Made by a program: the position numbers and the translations under genes. The notes under the pieces were generated by a model. That model had not been told where the DNA came from. It was given only the letters and a program-made list of their open reading frames with translations, and did no database searches. DNA of 64,000 bases from the NCBI GenBank assembly GCA_002238645.1, contig MPMT01000006.1, positions 20,232-84,231 on the forward strand, read 5' to 3'. Below, piece after piece: positions 35,594-46,414 of this stretch. The stretch comes from Alphaproteobacteria bacterium bin52. Lineage in GTDB: Bacteria > Pseudomonadota > Alphaproteobacteria > Thalassobaculales > Thalassobaculaceae. How positions within the stretch are numbered: the stretch's first letter is position 1; each line of letters opens with the position of its first letter.

Positions 35594-35854
35594 ATGGCCA
35601 CGGTCGAGATCTACACCAGCCTGTTTTGCCCGTTCTGCACTCGCGCCAAGCGGCTGCTGACCGCCAAGGGCGTCGCGTTTACCGAGATCGGCGTCGACAT
35701 GAGGCCGGCCCGGCGGGCCGAAATGCGCGAGCGCGCGGATGAAAGGCACACGGTCCCGCAGATCTTCATCAACGGTGTCGGCATCGGCGGGTCGGACGAA
35801 CTGCACGCGCTCGACGCCTCCGGCCGACTCGACGAGATGTTGGCCGCGGACTGA
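35594..35854 (+). CDS. grxC: Glutaredoxin 3
   Basis: 86-residue dithiol glutaredoxin. The strand VEIYTSLFCPFCTRAKRLL carries the CPFC redox motif (family consensus CPYC). TVPQIFINGVGIGGSDEL supplies the cis-Pro and the glutathione-binding loop. Cytosolic thiol-disulfide reductase for ribonucleotide reductase and other targets. Followed after 34 bases by a nitrilase-family hydrolase, a pairing common in alphaproteobacteria. Confidence 0.92.
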   Translation: MATVEIYTSLFCPFCTRAKRLLTAKGVAFTEIGVDMRPARRAEMRERADERHTVPQIFINGVGIGGSDELHALDASGRLDEMLAAD

Positions 35855-35888
35855 CAGTGCCATACCCCGACCGACAGGGAGACAACCG

Positions 35889-36746
35889 ATGACAGTGATC
35901 AGGGTCGCCTGCATCCAGACCAATTCCGGGCCGGACCCGGATCGCAACAGTGTCGAGGTGGGCGAGATGATCAGGCAGGCCGCCGCCGACGGCGCCGAGA
36001 TGGTCACCACGCCCGAAATCGTCGGAATGTTCGAGCCCGACCGCGCACGCGCGCTCGCCACTGCCCGACCGGAAGAGAGCCATCAGGTTCTGGCACGGTT
36101 CCGGGAAGTCGCCGCCGAGGAGCGCATCTGGCTGCTGATCGGCTCCCTCTCGATCAGCATCGGCGACGAGATGCTTTCGAACCGCAGTTTTCTGGTCGCG
36201 CCGGACGGCAGCGTCGTCGCGCGCTACTCCAAGATCCACATGTTCGACGTCCAGGTCGGTGACGGCGCCACCTACCGCGAATCGCGGACCTACCGTCCTG
36301 GCGAGAACGCGGTGCTCGCAACCACCCCGTGGGGACCGGTCGGGATGACGATCTGTTACGACGTGCGGTTCCCGGCACTTTACCGCGACCTTGCCCAGGC
36401 CGGTGCGAGGATGATCTTCGTGCCCGCCGCCTTCACCAGGGTGACCGGCGAGGCCCACTGGCACGTGCTGCAGCGGGCCCGGGCGATCGAGAACGGGTGT
36501 TTCATCGTCGCGCCCGCCCAGACCGGAACCCACGCCGGCAACCGCCGCACCTACGGTCATTCGCTTGTCGTGGCGCCATGGGGAGAGGTCCTGGCCGACG
36601 GGGGCACGGAAACCGGAATCATCATGGCGGAATGCGATCTCGATGCCGCGGACACGGCCCGCGCCAGGATCCCGTCCCTGACCCACGACCGCCCCTACTC
36701 CGCCCCCGTACCCGGCGACCCGGCACTGCGTCTCGCCGGCGAATAG
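35889..36746 (+). CDS. Carbon-nitrogen hydrolase (Nit1/Nit2-like amidase)
   Basis: 285-residue nitrilase-superfamily enzyme with the Glu-Lys-Cys triad visible: Glu in MVTTPEIVGMF, Lys in YSKIHMFDVQVGDG, Cys in GMTICYDVRFPALYR. The KIHMFDVQ..DG..Y.ES segment is typical of Nit1-type deaminated glutathione amidases, a metabolite-repair reaction that fits the glutaredoxin gene just upstream. ATG 35889 follows AGGGAGA. Other small amides remain possible. Confidence 0.87.
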   Translation: MTVIRVACIQTNSGPDPDRNSVEVGEMIRQAAADGAEMVTTPEIVGMFEPDRARALATARPEESHQVLARFREVAAEERIWLLIGSLSISIGDEMLSNRSFLVAPDGSVVARYSKIHMFDVQVGDGATYRESRTYRPGENAVLATTPWGPVGMTICYDVRFPALYRDLAQAGARMIFVPAAFTRVTGEAHWHVLQRARAIENGCFIVAPAQTGTHAGNRRTYGHSLVVAPWGEVLADGGTETGIIMAECDLDAADTARARIPSLTHDRPYSAPVPGDPALRLAGE

Positions 36747-36763
36747 GCTCCGCCAACCGGCGG

Positions 36764-37717
36764 TCAGCCGAGCTCGCCGCCGATCGCGAGGAACCGTTCA
36801 CGCCGCAGGCGGCGCAGTTCGGCCGGGTCGCAGACCAGCATTCCGGCGAGTTCCTCCTCGACCGCGTCGGCAAGACTGGTCAGCGCGACCGTCTTCTCCC
36901 GGTGCGCCGCGCCGAGGGGCTCCGGCACCACCCGCTCGACGATCGACAGCCGCAGCAGGTCCTGTGCCGTCAGACGCAGCGCCTCGGCCGCCTCCCGCGC
37001 GTGATCGCCGCTGCGCCACAGGATCGAGGCACATCCCTCCGGTGAAATCACCGAGTAGATCGCGTGTTCGAACATGATGACCCGGTCGGCGGTAGCAAGA
37101 GCCACGGCACCGCCGGACCCGCCTTCGCCTATGATGGCGGAAATGATCGGTACCCGCAGGGACAGCGAGGTCTGGATCGAACGCGCGATGGCCTCGGCCT
37201 GGCCACGTTCCTCGGCCCCGATACCCGGATAGGCGCCGGCGGTGTCGACGAAGGTCAGCACCGGCATGCCGAACCGGTCCGCCATCCGCATCAGCCGACC
37301 GGCCTTGCGGTAGCCTTCGGGACGCGCCATTCCGAAGTTCGAGTCGAGCCGCTGCTGGGTCGACTCGCCCTTCTCGGTCCCGATGACCATGACGCTGCGG
37401 CCGCGAAAACGCCCCGGGCCACCGACGACCGCCCGGTCCTCGGCAAAGTGCCGGTCGCCAGCCAGCGGCGTGAAGTCCTCGACGAGGTGCTCGACGACAT
37501 CCTTGAAGTGCGGTCTGTCCGGGTGCCGCGCCACCTGGACCTTCTGCCAGGGCGTCAGCTTCTGGTAGGTGGTCCGCAGCTGCCGCTCGACCTTGACGTT
37601 CAGCCGGGCCACCTCCTCGGCGATGTTGACATCGCTCTCGTCGGACAGGTGCCGCAGTTCCTCAATCTTTCCCTCGAGGTCGGCGACGGTCTTCTCGAAA
37701 TCAAGAAATGCGCGCAT
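36764..37717 (-). CDS. accA: Acetyl-CoA carboxylase carboxyltransferase subunit alpha
   Basis: 317-residue AccA, the standard length. Starts MRAFLDFEKTVADLEGKIEEL, carries the AccA coil with LNVKVERQLRTTYQKLTPWQ and VARHPDRPHFKDVVEHLVED, and the crotonase-fold core PVLTFVDTAGAYPGIGAEER plus GEGGSGGAVALATAD. Partner of AccD in transferring carboxyl from biotin to acetyl-CoA, the first step of fatty acid synthesis. Convergent with the nitrilase gene. Confidence 0.96.
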   Translation of the reverse strand: MRAFLDFEKTVADLEGKIEELRHLSDESDVNIAEEVARLNVKVERQLRTTYQKLTPWQKVQVARHPDRPHFKDVVEHLVEDFTPLAGDRHFAEDRAVVGGPGRFRGRSVMVIGTEKGESTQQRLDSNFGMARPEGYRKAGRLMRMADRFGMPVLTFVDTAGAYPGIGAEERGQAEAIARSIQTSLSLRVPIISAIIGEGGSGGAVALATADRVIMFEHAIYSVISPEGCASILWRSGDHAREAAEALRLTAQDLLRLSIVERVVPEPLGAAHREKTVALTSLADAVEEELAGMLVCDPAELRRLRRERFLAIGGELG

Positions 37718-37822
37718 TCAGGTTCCGCAACCGATGACAACAGCGAAGGTTCTCTCCCAAGGCAGGAGCGCGCCTGCACCGGAGCAGGCACGTGAAAAGC
37801 ACGGGGCACTCACCGGCAGTGC

Positions 37823-38899
37823 TCATCCGGCGGGAACGGGACGGTTCCCCGCGATTTCCGGCCGTTCGACGTCAACCGGCGCACAGTACCCACCACCCTG
37901 ACGAATACCACGACACAGGGCACGCAGCACATCGTCCGCTTCTCCGACCGCCGTGACCAGCCGCACGGAGGCGCCGGTTCCGGCCTTCACATCGACGAGC
38001 ATCGGAATGTGCAGGCCGAGGTCCGCCGGGTGACGTTCGAGCAGGACCCGCCATCCCCGCATCGCCGACACCCGGTCCGGATAGGATGCGAGGTGGGCAC
38101 CCCGGGTCTTCACGGTGTCTCCCGTGCCGGGACCGGTGGCAGTACCGCCCGCGCCGGGAGTACCGCTGGCCGGCAGGTCCTCCAGCAACGATCCGGTGAT
38201 CACGGTTTGCGCAAGCGCGGGATCGGGTTCCATGTCCTCGCCGGCTGCGGGCGGGCCGGGACCGGCAACCGCCGGCCGTGAAACAATCGAGCCCGTCGCG
38301 ATCGACGTGGTCACGAGTGAGGCGGTCCCGGCATCCGCTGCAGGCGTCGCGTCACGGCCGGCTTCGAACATGGACGGACCCGGCGTCGCCACGGCAGCCC
38401 CGGTGACCGGCACACCGCGTGGCGCCGCGACCGTGGGGATGGAAGGCGATGCGGCAAGCGGCCTCACGGTCCCCGCCGCCCGGAGCGCTGGCAGCGCGGG
38501 CGGGGACCGTGCACCTGTTTTCCCGCCCACCCCGGGACCCGCGCCCTGTTCGCCGTCTCCGGTCGCGGCGAGGGCACGGTCCGTCGACCGTTCGTCATCG
38601 ATCCCGACCGCCCGGAACAGTGCGTTGACCCGGTCCGCCAGCGCCACCCGATCCGGGACACGCCTGACGACCGAGGCGCGGCCGGTCCGCAGTTCACGCA
38701 GTCTTCGCTCGATCCGTTGGACGATGTAGTCGCGCCGGCTCTGTTCGCGCCTGTTTCCGCGCTCCAGGTCATTCTGCCCGGCGCCGGCCTCCACCGTGGC
38801 AGGGAGCGGCCGCGCCCGCTCAACAGGGGGCGCGGTGACGGCGCATCCGGCAAGCAGGCCGGCCATCACCAGACCGGCCACGACTCGGGCCCCCTGCAT
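37823..38899 (-). CDS. Lipoprotein with low-complexity linker and C-terminal SPOR-like domain
   Basis: 358 residues. Lipoprotein signal MQGARVVAGLVMAGLLAGCA with lipobox LAGC. A charged helix follows (RRDYIVQRIERRLRELRTGR), then about 160 residues rich in Ala, Gly, Pro and Thr that look disordered, and finally a SPOR-like domain of about 75 residues (TRGAHLASYPDRVSAMRGWR to GGYCAPVDV). SPOR domains bind denuded peptidoglycan glycans at division sites. It is therefore probably an envelope protein anchored by lipid that reaches the wall. The linker length may be hypervariable. Confidence 0.78.
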   Translation of the reverse strand: MQGARVVAGLVMAGLLAGCAVTAPPVERARPLPATVEAGAGQNDLERGNRREQSRRDYIVQRIERRLRELRTGRASVVRRVPDRVALADRVNALFRAVGIDDERSTDRALAATGDGEQGAGPGVGGKTGARSPPALPALRAAGTVRPLAASPSIPTVAAPRGVPVTGAAVATPGPSMFEAGRDATPAADAGTASLVTTSIATGSIVSRPAVAGPGPPAAGEDMEPDPALAQTVITGSLLEDLPASGTPGAGGTATGPGTGDTVKTRGAHLASYPDRVSAMRGWRVLLERHPADLGLHIPMLVDVKAGTGASVRLVTAVGEADDVLRALCRGIRQGGGYCAPVDVERPEIAGNRPVPAG

Positions 38900-39019
38900 C
38901 AGACACGTCCCCGACCCGCACCGTCACGTCGTGTCCCGGGTCCGGCCGAGGCGCGTTGGACCGGCGCCCCGGTGCCTTCGGCCCGGCCACGACCCACGAC
39001 GCCGGCGTGTACGCCTCCC

Positions 39020-39751
39020 CTACTCGCGGTTTCCGAACAGGCTCAGCAGCATGATGAACAGGTTGATGAAATCGAGATACAGCCGCAGCGCGCCATAGAT
39101 CGACTTCTTCGCCTGCACTTCCCGGTCGTCGCCTTCCCAGTACTCGTTCTTGATGTTCTGGGTGTCGTAGGCGGTCAGGCCGGCGAACACCAGCACGCCG
39201 ATGACCGAGATCGCGAAGTGCAGCGCGCTTGACGCCAGGAAGATGTTGACGACCGACGCGATCAGGATCCCGATCAGCCCCATGAACAGGAACGACCCCA
39301 TTCCGGTGAGATCGCGCTTCGTGGTGTAGCCGAACAGGCTCATGCCGGCGAACATGCCGGCCGCGATGAAGAACACCCGGGTGATGCTCTCGCCGGTATA
39401 GATCAGGAAGATACTGGACAGCGAGAGTCCCATCAGGGCGGCGTAGATCCAGAACACAACCTGTGCGGTGGAAGACGCCATGCGATGGAGCCGGGCGGCG
39501 AACAGGAACACCATGCCGATCGGTGCCAGCATGATCACCCACTTCAGCGGGGAGAGGTAGATCGCCTGTCCGAACGGGGTGAGGACGCCGTTCTGCACTG
39601 CGGCAAAGTGGGCACCGAGTGCCACCAGGCCAGTGATCGCAAGACCGATCGTCATGTGGTTGTAGACACCGAGCATGTACTGCCGCAGACCGACATCGAT
39701 CTGCGCAGCCTCCGCCTGTGCCCGGGTCATGCGGCGCCGTTCAAGAGCCAT
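39020..39751 (-). CDS. BAX inhibitor-1/YccA family membrane protein
   Basis: 243 residues with seven hydrophobic helices. Family segments: MLGVYNHMTIGLAITGLVAL, FAARLHRMASSTAQVVFW, ESITRVFFIAAGMFAGMSLF, GYTTKRDLTGMGSF and the hallmark ISVIGVLVFAGLTAYDTQNIK. The C-terminal ALRLYLDFINLFIMLLSLFG is typical. The family includes pH-sensitive calcium channels and regulators of membrane proteolysis; the role in this organism is unknown. Confidence 0.92.
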   Translation of the reverse strand: MALERRRMTRAQAEAAQIDVGLRQYMLGVYNHMTIGLAITGLVALGAHFAAVQNGVLTPFGQAIYLSPLKWVIMLAPIGMVFLFAARLHRMASSTAQVVFWIYAALMGLSLSSIFLIYTGESITRVFFIAAGMFAGMSLFGYTTKRDLTGMGSFLFMGLIGILIASVVNIFLASSALHFAISVIGVLVFAGLTAYDTQNIKNEYWEGDDREVQAKKSIYGALRLYLDFINLFIMLLSLFGNRE

Positions 39752-39842
39752 TTTCGATACCCTCCGGATCAGAGCACACTTCGCTCACCTTGAGATAGGG
39801 GCAATGGCCCCTGGTTTCAACAGTGCGGTTTGCCACGGCCGG

Positions 39843-41005
<1,163 letters not shown>

Positions 41006-41015
<10 letters not shown>

Positions 41016-41518
41016 GCCTGGTCGATCAGCTTCTTGGTTGCCGTGAACCCTTTGAGTGAATAGGTGTCGGTCGTCTTGGTGCCACGAGTGGAATACCCGA
41101 CCACCGTCATCCTTATGCCGCCGATCATCGCCTTGACCAGCCGCGCATCGTCCTCGGTCCCGGAAGTCCAGGCGCGGTCGTTCTCGGGGACCAGGGAGAA
41201 GTTGCGTTCGCCGATGGTAACCGTGACGTCACTGTCCTTCCGGTAGATGTAGCCGGCTACCAGGCTCGCCTCGCCGCTGACACCCTTCGCCGGATGATGG
41301 GTCACGAGGGCAAACGGATCGTCACGCCTGGTATACTTGCCCTCCATCTTTTCCGGCGCGCTGGCCATGAAACAGACCGTGTTTCCGTCTTCCTTGTAGG
41401 TGTAGGCAACCCAGGCGTGGTTCTCGCCGATCTTCTCCGGCGTCTGGGCAGAGCCCTGGGAAACCGGCCACAGGCTGCATGCCAGAATGCCACCGAGAAG
41501 CAACAACAGTTTTCTCAT
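41006..41518 (-). CDS. IalB-family exported protein
   Basis: 170 residues with a signal peptide ([20 protein letters not shown], then QGSAQ) and the invasion-associated locus B domain: [20 protein letters not shown], then [20 protein letters not shown], and [21 protein letters not shown] closing Cys (LIDQACK) can pair with the CFM Cys. ATG 41518 follows GAGGTGAG. IalB proteins are periplasmic or outer-membrane associated; outside Bartonella their role is unclear. Overlaps rlmN by ten bases. Confidence 0.88.
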
Positions 41519-41605
41519 GCATCTCACCTCTTGTCGCGCCGTATTCCGCCCGGACTATTGCAGTGTAGCGGTCATTGATGCAACGAGGAACCGGTCCGAC
41601 CGATT

Positions 41606-44600
41606 TCACCCGGCCGCGATCCGCTCGAGCCGGCCCACAACCCGGTTCCGCGCCGGCCGCCACAGACCGCGGCTCCTGGCCTCGAGCAACCGGGCCGCGA
41701 TGTCGGCGAGCGCCCGGGGATTGTGGCGTTGGAGGAATCGTCGCACGTCGTCGTCGTCGAGGTAGGCATCGAAGACGGCGTCAAAGTGATGGTCACCGAC
41801 ACAGCGTGCGGTGGCGGCAAAGGCAAACAGGTAGTCCACCGTCGCCGCCAGTTCGGCACCGCCCCTGTAGCCGTGTCGCATGACCCCGGCGGTCCACTTC
41901 GGATTGACCACCCGTCCGCGCACGACCCTGGCCACCTCCTCCTCGAGCGAGCGGATGCGCAAGGCGCCGGGACGGGAGTGATCGCCATGGTAGGCTGCGG
42001 GCGCCCGGCCCGAATAGTGTCGCACCGCCACCGCCAGTCCGCCTTCGAACTGGTAGTAGTCGTCGGAATCCAGCAGGTCGTGCTCACGGTTGTCCTGGTT
42101 GTGCAGGATCAGTTCGGTGTTCTCGAGCCGGGTCCGGAACAGGCCGTGGCCCGGTTCGCCATCCCCGCCGGCACCGTAGGCATACCCGCCCCACTCGAGA
42201 TAGGCCGCCGCAAGATCGCCGGCATCGCTCCATATCCCCTCGTCAATCAGCGTCTGCAGCCCGGCACCGTAGGCTCCCGGCCGGGATCCGAAGACCCTGA
42301 ATCCGGCCCGGTGACGCGCACTGTCCGGTTCCACTCCATCGACCGCCATCCGTGCCGCCTGCGCGGCGACATTCGCGGCAAGCGGATTGAGTTCGGCAGG
42401 CTCGTCGAGTGCCGCCACCGCCCGCGCGGCCCCGTCGATAAGCGCGATCTGGGCTGCAAACGCATCCCTGAAGAAGCCGGATATCCTGAGGGTGACATCG
42501 ACCCGGGGCCTGTCGAGCACCCCGAGGGGCAGGATTTCGAACCCGGTCACGCGTCGGGATCCGCTTTCCCAGCGCGGGCGCGTGCCCATCAGCGCCAGCA
42601 CCTGGGCGATGTCATCGCCACCGGTGCGCATGTTCGCCGTCCCCCAGGCCGACAGCGCCAGGGTGCGCGGCCAGGCCCCGTGATCCTGGCGGTAGCGGTC
42701 GAGGACCAGGCCGGCGGCCTCCCAGCCGAGTTGCCAGGCCGCCGGGGTCGGTACGGCACGGGTGTCGACCGAGTAGAAGTTGCGCCCGGTCGGCAGTACT
42801 TCGGGCCGCCCGCGCGTGGGCGCACCCGAGGGACCGGGCGGGACGAACCGGCCGGCCAGGCCGGCGAGGAGACCGTCGAGCTCCGCTCTGCCACTGGCAA
42901 CCACGGACGGACGGATGGAGGTGGCGAGACGCTGCAGGACGGCTCGGGAACGCGTCCAGCCGGGCTCGGGTTTCCCTTCGCCCGAGACCAGCCTCGACGC
43001 GAGGCATTCCAGGCGTTCCACCGTGTCGCCGGCGGTGCGCCACCGCGAGGCGGGATCGAGGACGGCAAGGACAGCAGGTCTCGGCCCGGTCCAGGGCTCC
43101 GCCATGTCGCAGTCCAGCGGATCGAAGGTTCCGAAACCGAGGTCGGCAGCGAGTGAGCGCTGCAGCGAGGCGTCTCCTCCGTCTCCGGTGCCGCGGGGTA
43201 CCCGGACCAGCGCCGTCAGCAAATCGTCGAGCTGCCGCCCCCGCGGAACCGCGCCGAAGACGTGCAGCCCGTCACGGATCTGCAGTTCCTTCAGTTCACA
43301 CAGCCACGCGTCAAGCTTGCGCAATCGCTCGGCATCGCCGTCACCGGCCACGATTCCGCAGTCGATGTCGAGCCGCAACCGTTGCAGGAGATCGAGAATG
43401 GCCTCGCCGAGCGGTCCGAGCCGCCTCGGATCGAGTCCTGCCGCCTCGTAGTACTCGTCGACCAGGGCCTCGAGTTCGCGCAGCGGACCATAGGATTCGG
43501 CCCGTGTGAGCGGAGGGGTCAGGTGGTCGACGACGACCGCCGAGCTGCGCCGCTTGGCCTGGGTTCCCTCGCCGGGGTCATTGACGATGAACGGATACAG
43601 GTTGGGCAACGCGCCCAATGCCGCCTCGGGGTAGCAGGCAGATGACAGGGCCACCGCCTTGCCGGGAAGCCACTCGAGATTGCCGTGCTTGCCGACGTGA
43701 ACCACGGCATGGGCATCGAAGGCTAGCCGCAGGCAGGCGTAGAAAGCGAGATAGCCATGCGGCGGCGGCAGGGCCGGATCGTGGTAGGTCCCGACCGGAT
43801 CGATGTTGTAGCCGCGGGCCGGCTGCACTCCGACCAGGCAGTTTCCGAACCGCTGCACCGGCAGGACGAACCGATCCCCGACCACAAAGGGGTCGCATGC
43901 GGGATCGCCCCACCGCCGGGCAACCCCCTCGCGCACCGCCTCGGGCAGGCCGGCGAAGTATATCCGGTAGTCGGCGAGGGACCAGGTCATCGCTTCGTCG
44001 GGTCCGGACGCCGCCGGACGCTGATTGGTCGGCCCCGCCGTGATCCGGCGCATCAGCGCGTCCGTATCGGACGGGACCGTGCCCACCTGGTAGCCGTTGC
44101 CTGCCAGGGCATCGAGGATTGCCAGCACGCTCGCCGGCGTATCGAGCCCGACCCCGTTGCCGATCCTTGAATCCCTGTTCGGGTAGTTGGCCAGGATCAG
44201 CGCGATGCGCCTGTCACCTGCGGTCGTTCCGCGCACGCGGACCCAGCGGGCCGCAAGTTCGGCGACGAACCCGACCCGGCCGGGTTCCGGATCGTAGCCG
44301 ACGATGCTGCACTCGGTCGCGGGATCGAACCGGGTCTCGGCCTTGAAGGAGACCGCACGCGAGACGATGCGGCCGTCGACTTCGGGCAGGGCCACGTTCA
44401 TCGCGATGTCGCGTGCCGACAGGCCGGCGGCCGACTCCTCCCAGGAAGCGCGGTCACTGCCCGAGAAGATGACCTGGATCACCGGGCAGTCGGCGCCATC
44501 GAAACAGGTCGCGGTCCTCTCGCCACCGGGCCGCGAGACCGCGAACCCGGTGGCATTGAGGACCACGGCCGTATCCGTCTCGGCCAGGAGCCATTCCACC

Positions 44601-45355
44601 ATGTCTGCCGAGACCGGGTCCTTGAGACTGGAGACATGGATGGCGAGCGGGTTCATGCCCCTGTCGGCAACGGCACCGGCCAGCGCGTCCACTGCTCGCA
44701 GGTTTCCCGCCTGCAGCAGGGCCCGGTAGAACAGGATGGCGCACACCGGGTGTTGCGGATTCCACCCGGCCCGGACCTCGTCGAGTCCCGTCATCTCGGA
44801 GCCGCGCAGATACAGGCCGGCCTGCGGCAGGGGCGCGGGTTCGGCCCACCTTGTCGAGTACCCGAGCAGAGCGGCGGCACGATCGAGCAACGCAACCGCA
44901 TTGGCTGGACCGCCATGGGTCATGTATGCCCAGATCCGCGCCACCTCGGCGTGCGGAAGGGTCGAATGCGCCATCAGCAGGGGGTCCGGCCGGTCGTCGC
45001 CGGGCACAACGGCGAGCAGGATCGAGCGCCTGCGCGCCGCCGCAGCAATCTGCTCGATCCCGTAGGGCCAGTAACCGACCCCTCCGATCAGCCGCACGAT
45101 CACAAGACGCGCCTCGGCAATCACCGCGTCGACATGAAGGTCGACCGACAGGTTGTGGGTCAGCTGCATCAGGTTGGCAAGGCGCAGGCTCGGCGCGGGA
45201 ACGGAACGGGCGCGAAGGGTCGCATGAGCCTGGGCGAGACAGGCAAGGTCCGTGTCTGCCGCGGACAGCACGACGATGTCACCTGGAGACTGCCGCAGGT
45301 CGATCGGTTCGTCGGTGCTGGTCGCCCGCCCCGGGGTGGCGGCGAGAAGGTGCAC
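41606..45355 (-). CDS. cobN: Cobaltochelatase large subunit CobN
   Basis: 1249 residues, within the normal 1200-1300 range. CobN binds hydrogenobyrinic acid diamide and inserts cobalt with ATP hydrolysis by CobS-CobT. Characteristic segments include RRITAGPTNQRPAA, VHVGKHGNLEWLPGKAVALS, YPFIVNDPGEGTQAKRRS, YYEAAGLDPRRLG and ALSAWGTANMRTGGDDIAQV, with a C-terminal helical part ending in RNRVVGRLERIAAG. Start GTG 45355 lies seven bases after the cobW stop, so the two are co-translated. Ends intact. Confidence 0.96.
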   Translation of the reverse strand: MHLLAATPGRATSTDEPIDLRQSPGDIVVLSAADTDLACLAQAHATLRARSVPAPSLRLANLMQLTHNLSVDLHVDAVIAEARLVIVRLIGGVGYWPYGIEQIAAAARRRSILLAVVPGDDRPDPLLMAHSTLPHAEVARIWAYMTHGGPANAVALLDRAAALLGYSTRWAEPAPLPQAGLYLRGSEMTGLDEVRAGWNPQHPVCAILFYRALLQAGNLRAVDALAGAVADRGMNPLAIHVSSLKDPVSADMVEWLLAETDTAVVLNATGFAVSRPGGERTATCFDGADCPVIQVIFSGSDRASWEESAAGLSARDIAMNVALPEVDGRIVSRAVSFKAETRFDPATECSIVGYDPEPGRVGFVAELAARWVRVRGTTAGDRRIALILANYPNRDSRIGNGVGLDTPASVLAILDALAGNGYQVGTVPSDTDALMRRITAGPTNQRPAASGPDEAMTWSLADYRIYFAGLPEAVREGVARRWGDPACDPFVVGDRFVLPVQRFGNCLVGVQPARGYNIDPVGTYHDPALPPPHGYLAFYACLRLAFDAHAVVHVGKHGNLEWLPGKAVALSSACYPEAALGALPNLYPFIVNDPGEGTQAKRRSSAVVVDHLTPPLTRAESYGPLRELEALVDEYYEAAGLDPRRLGPLGEAILDLLQRLRLDIDCGIVAGDGDAERLRKLDAWLCELKELQIRDGLHVFGAVPRGRQLDDLLTALVRVPRGTGDGGDASLQRSLAADLGFGTFDPLDCDMAEPWTGPRPAVLAVLDPASRWRTAGDTVERLECLASRLVSGEGKPEPGWTRSRAVLQRLATSIRPSVVASGRAELDGLLAGLAGRFVPPGPSGAPTRGRPEVLPTGRNFYSVDTRAVPTPAAWQLGWEAAGLVLDRYRQDHGAWPRTLALSAWGTANMRTGGDDIAQVLALMGTRPRWESGSRRVTGFEILPLGVLDRPRVDVTLRISGFFRDAFAAQIALIDGAARAVAALDEPAELNPLAANVAAQAARMAVDGVEPDSARHRAGFRVFGSRPGAYGAGLQTLIDEGIWSDAGDLAAAYLEWGGYAYGAGGDGEPGHGLFRTRLENTELILHNQDNREHDLLDSDDYYQFEGGLAVAVRHYSGRAPAAYHGDHSRPGALRIRSLEEEVARVVRGRVVNPKWTAGVMRHGYRGGAELAATVDYLFAFAATARCVGDHHFDAVFDAYLDDDDVRRFLQRHNPRALADIAARLLEARSRGLWRPARNRVVGRLERIAAG

Positions 45356-45361
45356 GATCCG

Positions 45362-46414
45362 CTATCCGGTGATCCCGGCCCGGATCGCGGCATGGTCCAT
45401 CCCGTCCAGTCCGATCACGACGAGACTGGAAGTTCGCTCCTCTCCGTCGGACCAGTCGCGGTCGAAGTAGTGCTGGAGCCGGGTGCCGACCGCCTGGACC
45501 GCGAGTCGCATCGGCCGGCCAGATACATGCAGAAAACCCTTCACGCGCAGGATGTCATGGCGCCCGATGCAGTCCTGCAGTCCTGCCATGAACCGGTCGA
45601 CGTTCTCGATCGTGCCCGGGTGCAGCACGAAGCTGTCGAAGTCCTGGTGATCATGCTCTCCGGCCTCGTCGTGGTGCGAACGCCGGGACACAAGGTCATC
45701 CTCGGCGCCGGCCCCGAGCCCGAGCAGGATCGACGCGTCAACCGCCCCGTGACTCGCACAGACGGTCCGGACTGCCGGACGGGCGTGCCGGGCGATTTCC
45801 CGTTCGGCATGGGTGCGTTGCCGTCCGGTCACGCAGTCGATCTTGTTCAGCACGATCATGTCGGCGCACTGAACCTGTTCCTCGAACAGTTCCTCGAGCG
45901 GGCTGTCATGGTCGAGCGCCTCGTCGGCGCGGCGCTGGGCCTGTACCGCCACGGGGTCGGCGGCGAAGCGGCCATCGGCCACCGCGGCGGCGTCAACCAC
46001 CGCGATGACACCGTCAACGGTAGCGCGGGTTCTGACCTCCGGCCAGGCGAAGGCCTTCACCAGCGGCTTTGGCAAGGCAAGGCCCGAGGTCTCGATCACG
46101 ATGTGGTCCGGGGGATCGGGACGATCGAGCAGCATGCGCATGGTAGGCAGGAAATCATCGGCAACCGTGCAGCAGATGCAGCCGTTGGCCAGTTCCACCA
46201 CGTCTTCGTCCCCGCACGACTCGAGACCACATCCGAGCAGGACGTCGCGGTCGACACCGACTTCGCCGAACTCGTTGATCACGAGCGCAAGACGACTGCC
46301 GTTGCTGGTCTCGAGCAGGTGGCGGATCAGGCTGGTTTTCCCCGCTCCAAGAAATCCTGTGATCACGGTTGCGGGAATCTTCCGGTGTGAAGCCGGTGGC
46401 AGGACGCGGGACAT
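45362..46414 (-). CDS. cobW: CobW-family metal GTPase
   Basis: 350-residue G3E GTPase thought to deliver cobalt to CobN. Walker A GFLGAGKTSLIRHLL near residue 20, the metal motif ELANGCICCTV with CxCC, guanine-specificity NKID (LNKIDCVTG), and the C-terminal CobW domain (VKGFLHVSGRPMRLAVQAVG). A His-rich stretch (HDHQ, EHDHQDFD) before it may bind metal. ATG 46414 follows GAGGAG. First gene of the cobW-cobN pair. Confidence 0.94.
   Translation of the reverse strand: MSRVLPPASHRKIPATVITGFLGAGKTSLIRHLLETSNGSRLALVINEFGEVGVDRDVLLGCGLESCGDEDVVELANGCICCTVADDFLPTMRMLLDRPDPPDHIVIETSGLALPKPLVKAFAWPEVRTRATVDGVIAVVDAAAVADGRFAADPVAVQAQRRADEALDHDSPLEELFEEQVQCADMIVLNKIDCVTGRQRTHAEREIARHARPAVRTVCASHGAVDASILLGLGAGAEDDLVSRRSHHDEAGEHDHQDFDSFVLHPGTIENVDRFMAGLQDCIGRHDILRVKGFLHVSGRPMRLAVQAVGTRLQHYFDRDWSDGEERTSSLVVIGLDGMDHAAIRAGITG

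Noticed and set aside
37823..38899. Long plus-strand frames opposite the SPOR lipoprotein and other GC-rich genes
   Set aside because: They are antisense shadows at high GC, with Pro/Arg/Ala-rich translations and no family resemblance.
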